From: Sulfurospirillum sp. UCH001
GTDB lineage: Bacteria > Campylobacterota > Campylobacteria > Campylobacterales > Sulfurospirillaceae
Direction of reading: 5' to 3'
Length of the DNA stretch: 64,000 nt
Assembly: GCF_001548035.1 (NCBI RefSeq)
Contig: NZ_AP014723.1
Span: 2,480,001 to 2,544,000 of the forward strand
A program made the translations under genes and the position numbers. Below the pieces are notes generated by a model. It ran no database searches, was not told the origin of the DNA, and saw nothing but the letters and a program-made list of their open reading frames with translations. Below are positions 20,352-28,265 of the stretch, piece after piece. Each line of letters starts with the position of its first letter. Position 1 is the first letter of the stretch.

Positions 20352-21211
20352 GAACGTTAATTCGCAGTGACAGTTCAAGCACGATTGGGCTTGGACATAT
20401 TATGCGCGATTTGGTATTTGCCAAAAGTCTTGAAGGCGAAGTCATCTTTGCATGCCAAAACTTGGAAGGCAATATCATTGCTTCCATTCCTTATGAAGTC
20501 AAAATCTTAAAATCAAACGATGTTGAAGAACTTATAGAGCTGATTAGAACATTACAGATCACGTTGTTGGTAATCGATCATTACGGTATTGATATAGCGT
20601 ATGAACGCGCCATCAAAGAAGCAACGCAGGTAGAAATCCTAAGCTTTGATGACACCTACCAACTGCACCATTGCGATATTTTACTGAACCACAATATTTC
20701 AGCAAATAAAAAACGCTATAAAGATTTAGTTCCACCCTCTTGTGAACTTCGTTGCGGTATTTTATACACGCTCATACGCGATGAATTTAGAGAAGAAAAA
20801 AAACAAAAACGTAAAAAAATCTATGATCTCTTTATCGCAATGGGTGGAACCGACGCTAGCAACATCACACTTTCTATCTTAAAAACGTTGCCTAAAACAT
20901 TGCGCATCTGTGTCCTTACCACAACGGCAAATGCCCATCTCAAAGAACTTCAAGATTATGTTGTAGATTTTCCTACGATTGCTTTACACATCAACTCAAA
21001 CGAAGTTGCCAAATTACTGCATCAAAGTCACTTTGCCATTGTAACGCCAAGTGTGATGGTACATGAAGTACTCTTTATGGAAGTGCCCTTCATTGCGATT
21101 AAAGTAGCAGCAAATCAAGACGATATGTTTGAATACCTTCACAAACAAGGATACCCTGTGTTAAAGGAGTGGGATGCATCTTCATTTATGCAACTTTACA
21201 ACGCTCAGTGA
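20348..21211 (+). CDS. pseG: UDP-2,4-diacetamido-2,4,6-trideoxy-beta-L-altropyranose hydrolase
   Basis: Removes UDP from the nucleotide sugar before PseI condensation. 287 residues with a GT-B fold related to MurG. The N-terminal loop is SSTIGLGHIMRDL, with the Gly-rich turn and catalytic His (GLGHIMRD), then VIDHYGID, FIAMGGTDASN and HFAIVTPSVMVHEVLFMEVP, the UDP-binding region. The start overlaps pseF (ATGA), and the 3' end overlaps pseH by 38 bp, an unusually long overlap that argues for tight coupling. Confidence 0.94.
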   Translation: MRTLIRSDSSSTIGLGHIMRDLVFAKSLEGEVIFACQNLEGNIIASIPYEVKILKSNDVEELIELIRTLQITLLVIDHYGIDIAYERAIKEATQVEILSFDDTYQLHHCDILLNHNISANKKRYKDLVPPSCELRCGILYTLIRDEFREEKKQKRKKIYDLFIAMGGTDASNITLSILKTLPKTLRICVLTTTANAHLKELQDYVVDFPTIALHINSNEVAKLLHQSHFAIVTPSVMVHEVLFMEVPFIAIKVAANQDDMFEYLHKQGYPVLKEWDASSFMQLYNAQ

Positions 21212-21656
21212 ATCTCAAAAAAAGATGATTTTAACATGGCGTAACCATCCCAATGTCAAAGCGTATATGTATAACGATAAAGAGATTACAGAAGCAGAAC
21301 ATTTTGGATTTATAGAAACTCTAAAAAACCGTGAAGATAGACGCTATTTTCTCGTACAAGAGAACAAGAGTGATCTCGGTGTGATTGATTTTAATGCTAT
21401 TTCTAAAGAGTCTGCCATCATGGGCTTGTATGCCAATCCTACATTAACGCAAAAAGGAATTGGTTCACGCTTAATGGAGGCGATTGTAACGTACGCATTT
21501 GAAACATTAAATATACAAGCACTCAAAGCCGAAGTCTTTGCAGAAAATCAAAGAGCTAGAGCACTGTATGAAAAATTTGGATTTTGTGAAAAAGAACGTA
21601 AAAGCGTGAATGAAAAAGAGGTTATTTGTATGGAGTTAACAAATGAAAATCGGTAA
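21174..21656 (+). CDS. pseH: UDP-4-amino-sugar N-acetyltransferase
   Basis: GNAT-family enzyme that acetylates the 4-amino group made by PseC, the third pathway step. 160 residues. LTWRNHPNVKAYMY near the N-terminus and LYANPTLTQKGIGSRLMEAI (acetyl-CoA loop QKGIGS) are as in PseH. It starts 38 bp inside pseG; the AAAGGAGTGGG sequence just upstream of the ATG is a good ribosome-binding site. It overlaps pseI by 14 bp. Substrate is assigned by family and operon position. Confidence 0.92.
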   Translation: MHLHLCNFTTLSESQKKMILTWRNHPNVKAYMYNDKEITEAEHFGFIETLKNREDRRYFLVQENKSDLGVIDFNAISKESAIMGLYANPTLTQKGIGSRLMEAIVTYAFETLNIQALKAEVFAENQRARALYEKFGFCEKERKSVNEKEVICMELTNENR

Positions 21657-22680
21657 TTTTGACTTAAATAGCACGCGAACACTGATCATAGCTGAGCTTT
21701 CCGCCAATCATGGCAATAGCATAGAAATCGCAAAAGAAACGATTAGAGCAGCAAAAAAAGCAGGCGCTGATGCGATTAAGCTTCAAACCTATACCGCCGA
21801 TACATTAACACTCAATTGTGATAAAGAAGATTTTGTTGTCAAAGGCGGTACTTTGTGGGATAATAAAACTCTCTACGAACTCTATCATGAAGCCTATACG
21901 CCTTGGGAGTGGCATAAAGAGCTATTTGAATGCGCTCAAGAAGAGGGTTTGCTCTGCTTTTCAACACCTTTCGATAAAAGCGCCGTTGATTTTTTAGAAC
22001 AGTTTGATCCTCCTGCATACAAAGTCGCTAGTTTTGAAATCACAGACTACGAACTGGTACGCTATATGGCGTCTAAGCAAAGGCCTATGATTATCTCTAC
22101 CGGTATTGCGACACTGAATGAAATCGAAGATGTGGTACGCATCTGCCAAAGAGAAGATAACTCTGAGATTATTTTATTGCAGTGCACGTCATCTTATCCT
22201 GCACCACTAGAAGGTGCCAACCTTCTTACAATACCAGATCTAAGCAAACGCTTTGGTGTTATCGCAGGTTTTTCAGACCACACATTGGGTATTACTGCAC
22301 CTGTAACAGCTGTAGCGTTGGGTGCGAAAGTCATTGAAAAACATTTCATCTTAGATAGCTCTATTGGTGGAGCAGATGCCGCTTTTTCACTCGACACAAA
22401 TGCTTTTACAGAGATGGTACAAGCCGTCCGTGATGCTGAAAAATTGTTAGGTAAGCCTACATACTATACGGATGTAAAGACCATTAAGGGCAGACAGTTT
22501 TCAAGAAGTCTTTATATTGCCAAAGATATTGCAAAAGGCGAAGTGTTCAATGAAGATAATATTCGTTCCATTCGCCCTGGTTATGGGCTACATCCAAGGT
22601 ATCTCAAAGATGTTCTAGGCAAATGTGCAAAAGAAGATTTGAGCTTTGGAGATAGACTAAAAAAAGAGGATATTGAGTGA
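21643..22680 (+). CDS. pseI: Pseudaminic acid synthase
   Basis: Condenses the 6-deoxy-diacetamido-altrose with phosphoenolpyruvate to give pseudaminic acid (NeuB family). 345 residues: a TIM barrel with ELSANHGNSIEIAKE, ADAIKLQTYTADTLT, STPFDKSAVDFLEQF and GFSDHTLGI, then a C-terminal antifreeze-like SAF domain (FSRSLYIAKDIAKGE, RSIRPGYGLHP). The stop overlaps the GTG start of the next gene (GTGA). With this gene the pathway from UDP-GlcNAc to CMP-pseudaminic acid is complete within the operon. Confidence 0.96.
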   Translation: MKIGNFDLNSTRTLIIAELSANHGNSIEIAKETIRAAKKAGADAIKLQTYTADTLTLNCDKEDFVVKGGTLWDNKTLYELYHEAYTPWEWHKELFECAQEEGLLCFSTPFDKSAVDFLEQFDPPAYKVASFEITDYELVRYMASKQRPMIISTGIATLNEIEDVVRICQREDNSEIILLQCTSSYPAPLEGANLLTIPDLSKRFGVIAGFSDHTLGITAPVTAVALGAKVIEKHFILDSSIGGADAAFSLDTNAFTEMVQAVRDAEKLLGKPTYYTDVKTIKGRQFSRSLYIAKDIAKGEVFNEDNIRSIRPGYGLHPRYLKDVLGKCAKEDLSFGDRLKKEDIE

Positions 22681-23672
22681 AAAGAATTGCTCTCTTTGCC
22701 CACGATGCGGGAGGAGCTGAAATTCTTTTAGAATTACTAAAAGCCTCTTTGAACGTGGGAGAATTTCGCATTTTCTCTTTAGTGGCCTCTCCGTGTTACA
22801 CGCTTATCAAAACCAAAAAATTGGAATATTTTTGGAGTGAGATAACCTTTGATAAAAATGATATAGAAGCAAAACTTTCTCAATTTCAACCCTCAATCAT
22901 ACTTTATGGTACAGGATGGCAAAATCATTTGGAGTACCATTTTTTAAGCTATGCAAAAACGCATCATATTTCGAGTATTGCTTTTTTAGACCACTGGACA
23001 AATTATCGTGAGCGCTTTGGATATCCTGAAAAAAATTGGGAAGACAACCTGCCCTCATTCATTGCGGCACATGATCAAACCAGCTATGATAAAGTCACAG
23101 CCTTCGGCTTACCTAATGTCATCGCCATCAAGAACTATGCACTATTGAGCCAGCTCAAAGAAGCACAAAATGTCCTATCGAAGATACAAGAAAAGAACAC
23201 CCTTCTCTTTTTAAGTGAACCTACGGCTAAAGTAGCAACACGTGCTTTTGAAGATGCGTATGGCTGGGGTTTTACTGAAAAAGAGGTCTTTGAAGATATA
23301 CTCAAACATAAAGCCCTTTTTGAATGCGACACTATTCTGATTCGCCTGCACCCTTCCGATACACCTACGCTATACCAAAACATTGCTCCAGATGTTGCTT
23401 TGAGTCATGCTACGTTGTTAGAAGATATTGCTCAGGCTAAAGTCATTATTGGTATCGATACCGTAGCGCTTTATACGGCATACCTTTTAGGCAAAAAGGT
23501 CATCTCTTATATCCCTTCAACAAAACGCGAATGTTTAGTACCACTGCCCAAAGAAAATCAACTGACTAGCTTTGAACATTTTAACCTCTCATCTCTCAAA
23601 CAAATGAATGACAAGCCCGATAATTTCGGTATAGATTTTGCTTTATTTGTGGAAAAACAGTTAGGAAACTAA
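22677..23672 (+). CDS. Putative GT-B-like glycosyltransferase, flagellar sugar locus
   Basis: Not confidently recognised; 331 residues with a GTG start coupled to pseI. The N-terminus IALFAHDAGGAEILLELL has the Gly-rich turn of GT-B enzymes. The middle holds IAFLDHWTNYRERFG. The C-terminal half has ILIRLHPSDTP followed by AKVIIGIDTVALYTAYLLGKKVISY, resembling the nucleotide-sugar-binding half of sialyl- or CDP-glycerol-type transferases. The next gene's ATG overlaps the stop (TAATG). A role in transferring or processing a pseudaminic acid derivative is inferred from fold hints and position; no specific donor or acceptor can be named. Confidence 0.6.
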   Translation: MKRIALFAHDAGGAEILLELLKASLNVGEFRIFSLVASPCYTLIKTKKLEYFWSEITFDKNDIEAKLSQFQPSIILYGTGWQNHLEYHFLSYAKTHHISSIAFLDHWTNYRERFGYPEKNWEDNLPSFIAAHDQTSYDKVTAFGLPNVIAIKNYALLSQLKEAQNVLSKIQEKNTLLFLSEPTAKVATRAFEDAYGWGFTEKEVFEDILKHKALFECDTILIRLHPSDTPTLYQNIAPDVALSHATLLEDIAQAKVIIGIDTVALYTAYLLGKKVISYIPSTKRECLVPLPKENQLTSFEHFNLSSLKQMNDKPDNFGIDFALFVEKQLGN

Positions 23673-24631
23673 TGCCAAAATCTCTCTCATGTGCCATTAT
23701 CGGAGCTGGAAGTATTGGTGGTCTTATCGACTCGCCTAACAGTGAGAATATCGCCTCACATGCTCACGCATTTTTTAAACATCCAAACTGCAAGCTTGTT
23801 GCCATTTGTGAGCCAAATAGTGCTAACCAAAGCGCGTTTGTTGGGCGTTGGGATGAAGTGGAAATTTACCATTCTTTTGACTCTTTATTGCAGTATGAGA
23901 CCATCGATCTACTTGCCATCGCATCACCAACACCGTTTCATGCAAAAACACTCGAAGAGGCTTTACACGTAAAAAGTTTGCAAGCCATTATGTGCGAGAA
24001 ACCTCTTGTTGCAACGGCCAAAGAATTGGCACACATAAAACCATTACTTCTTTCAAGCGATAAAAAAATTCTCATTCATCTAATGCGACAGTACGACCCT
24101 TCTTTTATAAAACTTGCCCATGCTATAACTGCCCAAAAATGGGGAAAAGCCGTTCGTTTTCAAGGTGTTTTCACCAAGGGCTTACTGCACAATGGCATTC
24201 ACATGTTAGCACTTCTGAGTCATCTTTTTGGCGAAATCCAAAATATAAAATCCTTACATGTTACACATCATCATGACATCAGCGGCGATTTTGATGTGAC
24301 ATGCAAACACGCCAGAGGAGTGCTGAGTTGTATGGAAGAGCTTCCTTATTCGGCATTTGAGCTTACTATCTGGTTTGAAAATGGCAAAGTGGAGATCAAA
24401 GAGGGAGGCTCAAGGATTGATACATTTATCAAAAAACCTTCAACTCTATATGAAGGCTATTTTACGCTAGAACATGAAGAGACCTTACCCAATACATTGA
24501 AATATTATGCACTAAACTCGCTTGAATTTTTACTCCAAAACGACGATATAACCTGCAAACAGATCTTGCAAGAACACTTAGATGTTCATGCAAAAATTTT
24601 TGAAACCATTGCAAAAGAGAAACGACAATGA
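23672..24631 (+). CDS. Gfo/Idh/MocA-family oxidoreductase
   Basis: A 319-residue NAD(P)-dependent sugar dehydrogenase. The Rossmann loop SCAIIGAGSIGGLIDS is at the N-terminus, and MCEKPLVATAKEL carries the family EKP motif (catalytic Lys). The C-terminal dimerisation half contains the GLLHNGIHMLALLSHLFG stretch, with the conserved Asp/His region. It is linked by 4 bp to a DegT aminotransferase, a pair that commonly makes 3-amino or 4-amino nucleotide sugars. This suggests a second modified sugar, or modification of pseudaminic acid, but substrate is not known. Confidence 0.85.
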   Translation: MPKSLSCAIIGAGSIGGLIDSPNSENIASHAHAFFKHPNCKLVAICEPNSANQSAFVGRWDEVEIYHSFDSLLQYETIDLLAIASPTPFHAKTLEEALHVKSLQAIMCEKPLVATAKELAHIKPLLLSSDKKILIHLMRQYDPSFIKLAHAITAQKWGKAVRFQGVFTKGLLHNGIHMLALLSHLFGEIQNIKSLHVTHHHDISGDFDVTCKHARGVLSCMEELPYSAFELTIWFENGKVEIKEGGSRIDTFIKKPSTLYEGYFTLEHEETLPNTLKYYALNSLEFLLQNDDITCKQILQEHLDVHAKIFETIAKEKRQ

Positions 24632-25944
24632 AAAAATTAGCCATTAACGGCGGAGAAAAACTACGTTCTAACCCTTTCCCAGCGTATAACACGATAGGTG
24701 TAGAGGAAGAAGAGGCTGTTCTAAGAGTGCTTAGAAGCGGTAAACTCTCCACGTACCTCGGAGCTTGGCATCAGGATTTTTATGGAGGAAGCGAAGTACG
24801 TGCTTTTGAGCAAGAGTGGGCAACTTTTTTTGGTGTCAAACATGCGATTAGTGTTAACTCTGCCACTTCTGGACTTATCTGTGCAGTGGGTGCCGCGGGC
24901 ATTGAAGCAGGTGATGAAGTGATTGTGAGTCCTTATACCATGTCAGCCTCTGCCGTTGCACCATTATTTTACGGCGGTATCCCTGTTTTTGCTGATGTAG
25001 AAGAAGAGACCTACTGCCTAGACCCCAAAAGTGTTGAAGCAAAAATCACCCCTAAAACCAAAGCCATTATCGTGGTCGATATTTTCGGACAACCTTACAA
25101 TGTAGAAGCCATTAATGCCATTGCAAAAAAACATAACCTCATCGTCATCGAAGATGCCGCACAAGCCCCAGGAGCAATGTACAAAGAGCGTTTTGCAGGA
25201 ACCCTTGGCGATATGGGTGTTTTTTCACTCAATTACCACAAGCACATTCATTCAGGGGAAGGCGGTGTCATTGTCACCAATGATGACGCTTTAGCTAATA
25301 AACTCCAACTTATCCGCAACCACGCTGAATCGGTCATCGCCAATAAAGGCTTTAGCGCACCAAGCGAGCTTATCAACATGGTCGGTTTCAACTTCCGTAT
25401 GACAGAGATGGAGTGCGCAGTCGCTCGTGAACAGCTCAAAAAACTCCCGGATCTACTTACTGAGCGTCTTGAAAATGTTGCGTATATCAACGAACAACTA
25501 AAATGCATTCCATGCCTTAAAACAACAAAAACCAGAGAACATGTCAAACACGCTTTTTATGTACATCCTTTAGAGTTTGACGCTAGCCTTGCAGGTGTTC
25601 ACCGAGATGTTTTCATCAAAGCAGTTAAAGCGGAACTGCCTCGTACCATCATGCGTGATGATTCAGATGTGTTGATGGGATGTGGTTATGTAAAACCCAT
25701 CTATCTCCAACCGCTTTTTGCTCATAAAATTGCGTTTGGAAGCAAAGGGTACCCGTTTAATCTCTCCACGGTAACGTACACAAAAGGCGACTGTCCGGTA
25801 TGTGAGAGCTTACATTTTGAGAGACTTTTTACCCATGAACTCATGCGCCCTGGTATGAGCAGGAGCGATATGGATGATGTGGTAAGAGCGTTTGCCAAAG
25901 TATGGGAAAACAAAGAGGAATTAGTTATGGAACATCTAAAATGA
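24628..25944 (+). CDS. DegT/DnrJ/EryC1/StrS aminotransferase (long form)
   Basis: PLP-dependent sugar aminotransferase of 438 residues, longer than PseC (373). It opens with LAINGGEKLRSNPFPAY, which is typical of the StsC/AHBA-synthase-like branch. VIEDAAQAPGA has the PLP Asp, and the PLP lysine is K205 in SLNYHKHIHSGEGGV. The C-terminal third carries an extra cysteine-containing segment (TKGDCPVCESLHFERL), as in long-branch members. It pairs with the Gfo/Idh/MocA gene upstream, implying oxidation followed by transamination of a sugar or cyclitol. Its stop overlaps the next ATG (ATGA). Confidence 0.88.
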   Translation: MKKLAINGGEKLRSNPFPAYNTIGVEEEEAVLRVLRSGKLSTYLGAWHQDFYGGSEVRAFEQEWATFFGVKHAISVNSATSGLICAVGAAGIEAGDEVIVSPYTMSASAVAPLFYGGIPVFADVEEETYCLDPKSVEAKITPKTKAIIVVDIFGQPYNVEAINAIAKKHNLIVIEDAAQAPGAMYKERFAGTLGDMGVFSLNYHKHIHSGEGGVIVTNDDALANKLQLIRNHAESVIANKGFSAPSELINMVGFNFRMTEMECAVAREQLKKLPDLLTERLENVAYINEQLKCIPCLKTTKTREHVKHAFYVHPLEFDASLAGVHRDVFIKAVKAELPRTIMRDDSDVLMGCGYVKPIYLQPLFAHKIAFGSKGYPFNLSTVTYTKGDCPVCESLHFERLFTHELMRPGMSRSDMDDVVRAFAKVWENKEELVMEHLK

Positions 25945-26996
25945 ATTTTGTTTTTAAATATGAAGACTCACAAAATTTTGAAAAATTATGGAATCAATAC
26001 TTAACAAGTTATAATGTAGATTTTCAATACTCTCTCACTAGCATTGAATATTACCTTGCCTATTGCAATAATTTATATAAAGATAAAAGCTTTATTTTAG
26101 AAGTAGACAATCACTGTGTAGGTATCTGTTTTTTACCGATAGAATCAACAAAAGATGGTTTTTCTATCTCTATTGCAAACGGATATATCATGGCGCCATT
26201 AGCAAAGTCTTTGAAATATGAACAAATTATCTTTGATTGTATTGATAAAATTTGTGATGATTTAAATATTGTTATAGTCAAGTTTAAAGTGTCCATATTT
26301 GAAAATTTAAACTTTAATAGGCTTCGACTATATCGTTTCTTGGATACAACGAATACTACATGTATACTAGATTTGAACAACAGCCAAGAAGATTTATGGA
26401 TGAATCTTAGAAAAAGATATAAATCATTAATAAACTCCCTTACGAAGAACGGTGAATATTCTATTGTTTGTTCCAATGAATCTACTCTCAATGAATTGCA
26501 TAAATACTATGTAACTTTCCATAAAATTCATATGAAAAATGCAGGAAAATCACTTAAATCTAATCTCATATATACTAAACAATTAAACCTTGCTCAACAA
26601 AATCTTGCAACAATTATTGCAGTAAATTTTCAAAATCATCCCATTATCATTAATTATTTTTTTCACGACACTACCAATGTTGTTTATGCAAGCAATGCTT
26701 ATGACACCCATGAATCTTTTAAAAATCTACCTTTAAATCATTATCTCTTATGGCATTCAACACTATACTTTAAGCAACGTGGCTTTAAAAAATTTGGCTT
26801 TGGACAACCTTGTAGTCTTAATTCTATCAATGGTTTTATGGATTATGCTGATGAGAAAGAGTTAAGCATATCGCACTTTAAACGAGGGATGGGAACCCAA
26901 ATGATTTCACATATGCAAGGTATAAAATTTTTAAAGAAAGAGCCTTTACTTCAATTAATTGATCAATTTAAATCGGAGGTTACTAATGGACTTTAA
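25941..26996 (+). CDS. FemAB/GNAT-like acyltransferase in flagellar sugar locus
   Basis: 351 residues, start ATG at 25941 coupled to the aminotransferase stop. The C-terminal half (QQNLATIIAVNFQNHPIII, then YFFHDTTNVVYASNAYD and FKKFGFGQPCSLNSINGFMDYADE) resembles the second GNAT domain of FemAB/BioF2-like acyltransferases, which join an acyl or aminoacyl group to a sugar amine. The gene is visibly more AT-rich than its neighbours and uses many AAT, ATA and TTA codons, hinting at horizontal acquisition. It could acylate the amine made by the upstream aminotransferase. Family assignment is tentative. Confidence 0.6.
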   Translation: MNFVFKYEDSQNFEKLWNQYLTSYNVDFQYSLTSIEYYLAYCNNLYKDKSFILEVDNHCVGICFLPIESTKDGFSISIANGYIMAPLAKSLKYEQIIFDCIDKICDDLNIVIVKFKVSIFENLNFNRLRLYRFLDTTNTTCILDLNNSQEDLWMNLRKRYKSLINSLTKNGEYSIVCSNESTLNELHKYYVTFHKIHMKNAGKSLKSNLIYTKQLNLAQQNLATIIAVNFQNHPIIINYFFHDTTNVVYASNAYDTHESFKNLPLNHYLLWHSTLYFKQRGFKKFGFGQPCSLNSINGFMDYADEKELSISHFKRGMGTQMISHMQGIKFLKKEPLLQLIDQFKSEVTNGL

Positions 26997-27627
26997 CAAT
27001 ATTAAAGAGAAAGCTATCACTATCTATAACAATTCTGCTCAAAAATTTGGTGCACATACATTTGCGTCTGTTCACTGGGAAGACGAACAAAAAGCACTTT
27101 ATAGATATCATCTTATAAATAAACATATTGCGAAAGAGAGTGGAACGTCTGTTTTAGATATTGGCTGTGGGAATGGAGGATTATTTAAATACCTTAATTA
27201 TTCTGGTTTTAGAGGCTCATATAGGGGCTATGATATTAATGAAACATTGATTAATGCTGCAAAAAAAATTTATTCTAAGCACTCTGATTGTTTTGAAGTC
27301 ATTGATATTTTGAATGATGAAGCTACGCACACATATGATTACGTCGTTCTTAGTGGTCTATTTAACAGTAACTATGGGCAAGATTTTAAATGGATTTGCG
27401 CTTTTGTTAAAAAGATGTATGATCTCTCAAATAAAAAAGTTATTTTCAATGCTATTTCAACATATACAAACTTTAAAGAAGAGTCTATGTATTATATTGA
27501 TCCTTTAGAAATTTCAGATTTTATTATTAAAAACCTATCCAGTGAAATAATTGTAGAACATGGTCAATTACCCTATAATTTTCAAATCGTCATTAATAAA
27601 GATGCCTCATGGAAAACTTTAAATTAA
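26986..27627 (+). CDS. SAM-dependent methyltransferase, flagellar sugar locus
   Basis: 213-residue class I methyltransferase. The start is ATG 26986, with a perfect GGAGG 6 nt upstream; the upstream in-frame start at 26959 is rejected. Motif I is SVLDIGCGNGGLFKYL, then YRGYDINETLI, DILNDEATHTYDYVVLSG and FNAISTYTNF. It overlaps the previous gene by 11 bp and is AT-rich like it. It resembles the methyltransferase at 16106-16693. Likely target: a hydroxyl or amine of the flagellar sugar, by context only. Confidence 0.75.
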   Translation: MDFNNIKEKAITIYNNSAQKFGAHTFASVHWEDEQKALYRYHLINKHIAKESGTSVLDIGCGNGGLFKYLNYSGFRGSYRGYDINETLINAAKKIYSKHSDCFEVIDILNDEATHTYDYVVLSGLFNSNYGQDFKWICAFVKKMYDLSNKKVIFNAISTYTNFKEESMYYIDPLEISDFIIKNLSSEIIVEHGQLPYNFQIVINKDASWKTLN

Positions 27628-27641
27628 AAATGGAGACTAGT

Positions 27642-28265
27642 ATGAAACAATACCAAACTGAACAAGAAAAATTTTGGGCTGGAAAATTTGGCGATGAATA
27701 CATTTCTAGAAATAAAGAGCCATGGTTAATAGCTTCAAATTTAGCTCTTTTCTCATCCATTTTAAAGCGGACTAATCATGTGAATTCTATTATCGAATTT
27801 GGAGCAAATATAGGTATGAACATTCATGCCATTAAAAACTTACTTCCCAACACAAAACTTAGTGCTATTGAAATCAATGCTAAAGCAGTTGAACAACTTT
27901 CTCAGATTGAAAATTTAACTGTCTATCACCAGTCGATTTTTGATTTTGCATCCAATAAAAAAAATGATTTTGTCTTTTCTAAAGGTGTGTTAATTCACCT
28001 TGCGCCTACCATGCTTCCTAAGGTCTATAAGACTATGTATGAAAACAGTAACCGCTACATTTGTATGATTGAGTACTACAACCCTACGCCTATGGAAATC
28101 CCTTACCGAGAGCACAATGATAAGATGTATAAAAGAGACTTTGCTGGAGAGATCATGGATATATATCCTGATTTGCAACTAGTAGATTATGGTTTTATTT
28201 ACCGTAGAGATCCTGTATTTGTCCAAGGGGATTTGACATGGTTTTTGATGGAAAAGAGGGTATAA
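27642..28265 (+). CDS. Pseudaminic acid biosynthesis-associated methylase
   Basis: 207-residue class I methyltransferase of the family repeatedly found in pse clusters (pseudaminic acid biosynthesis-associated methylase). It opens with QTEQEKFWAGKFGDEYISRN and has the variant motif I SIIEFGANIGMNIHAI, then FVFSKGVLIHLAP and IEYYNPTPMEIPYR, all characteristic. The start is ATG 27642, with GGAG 6 nt upstream; two in-frame ATGs upstream lack ribosome-binding sites. It directly precedes maf (adjacent stop and start). It probably methylates pseudaminic acid or a precursor; the exact position is not known to me. Confidence 0.82.
   Translation: MKQYQTEQEKFWAGKFGDEYISRNKEPWLIASNLALFSSILKRTNHVNSIIEFGANIGMNIHAIKNLLPNTKLSAIEINAKAVEQLSQIENLTVYHQSIFDFASNKKNDFVFSKGVLIHLAPTMLPKVYKTMYENSNRYICMIEYYNPTPMEIPYREHNDKMYKRDFAGEIMDIYPDLQLVDYGFIYRRDPVFVQGDLTWFLMEKRV

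Noticed and set aside
26959-26985. In-frame start upstream of the methyltransferase at 26986
   Set aside because: It lies within the preceding gene without a ribosome-binding site, whereas GGAGG sits 6 nt before the ATG at 26986.
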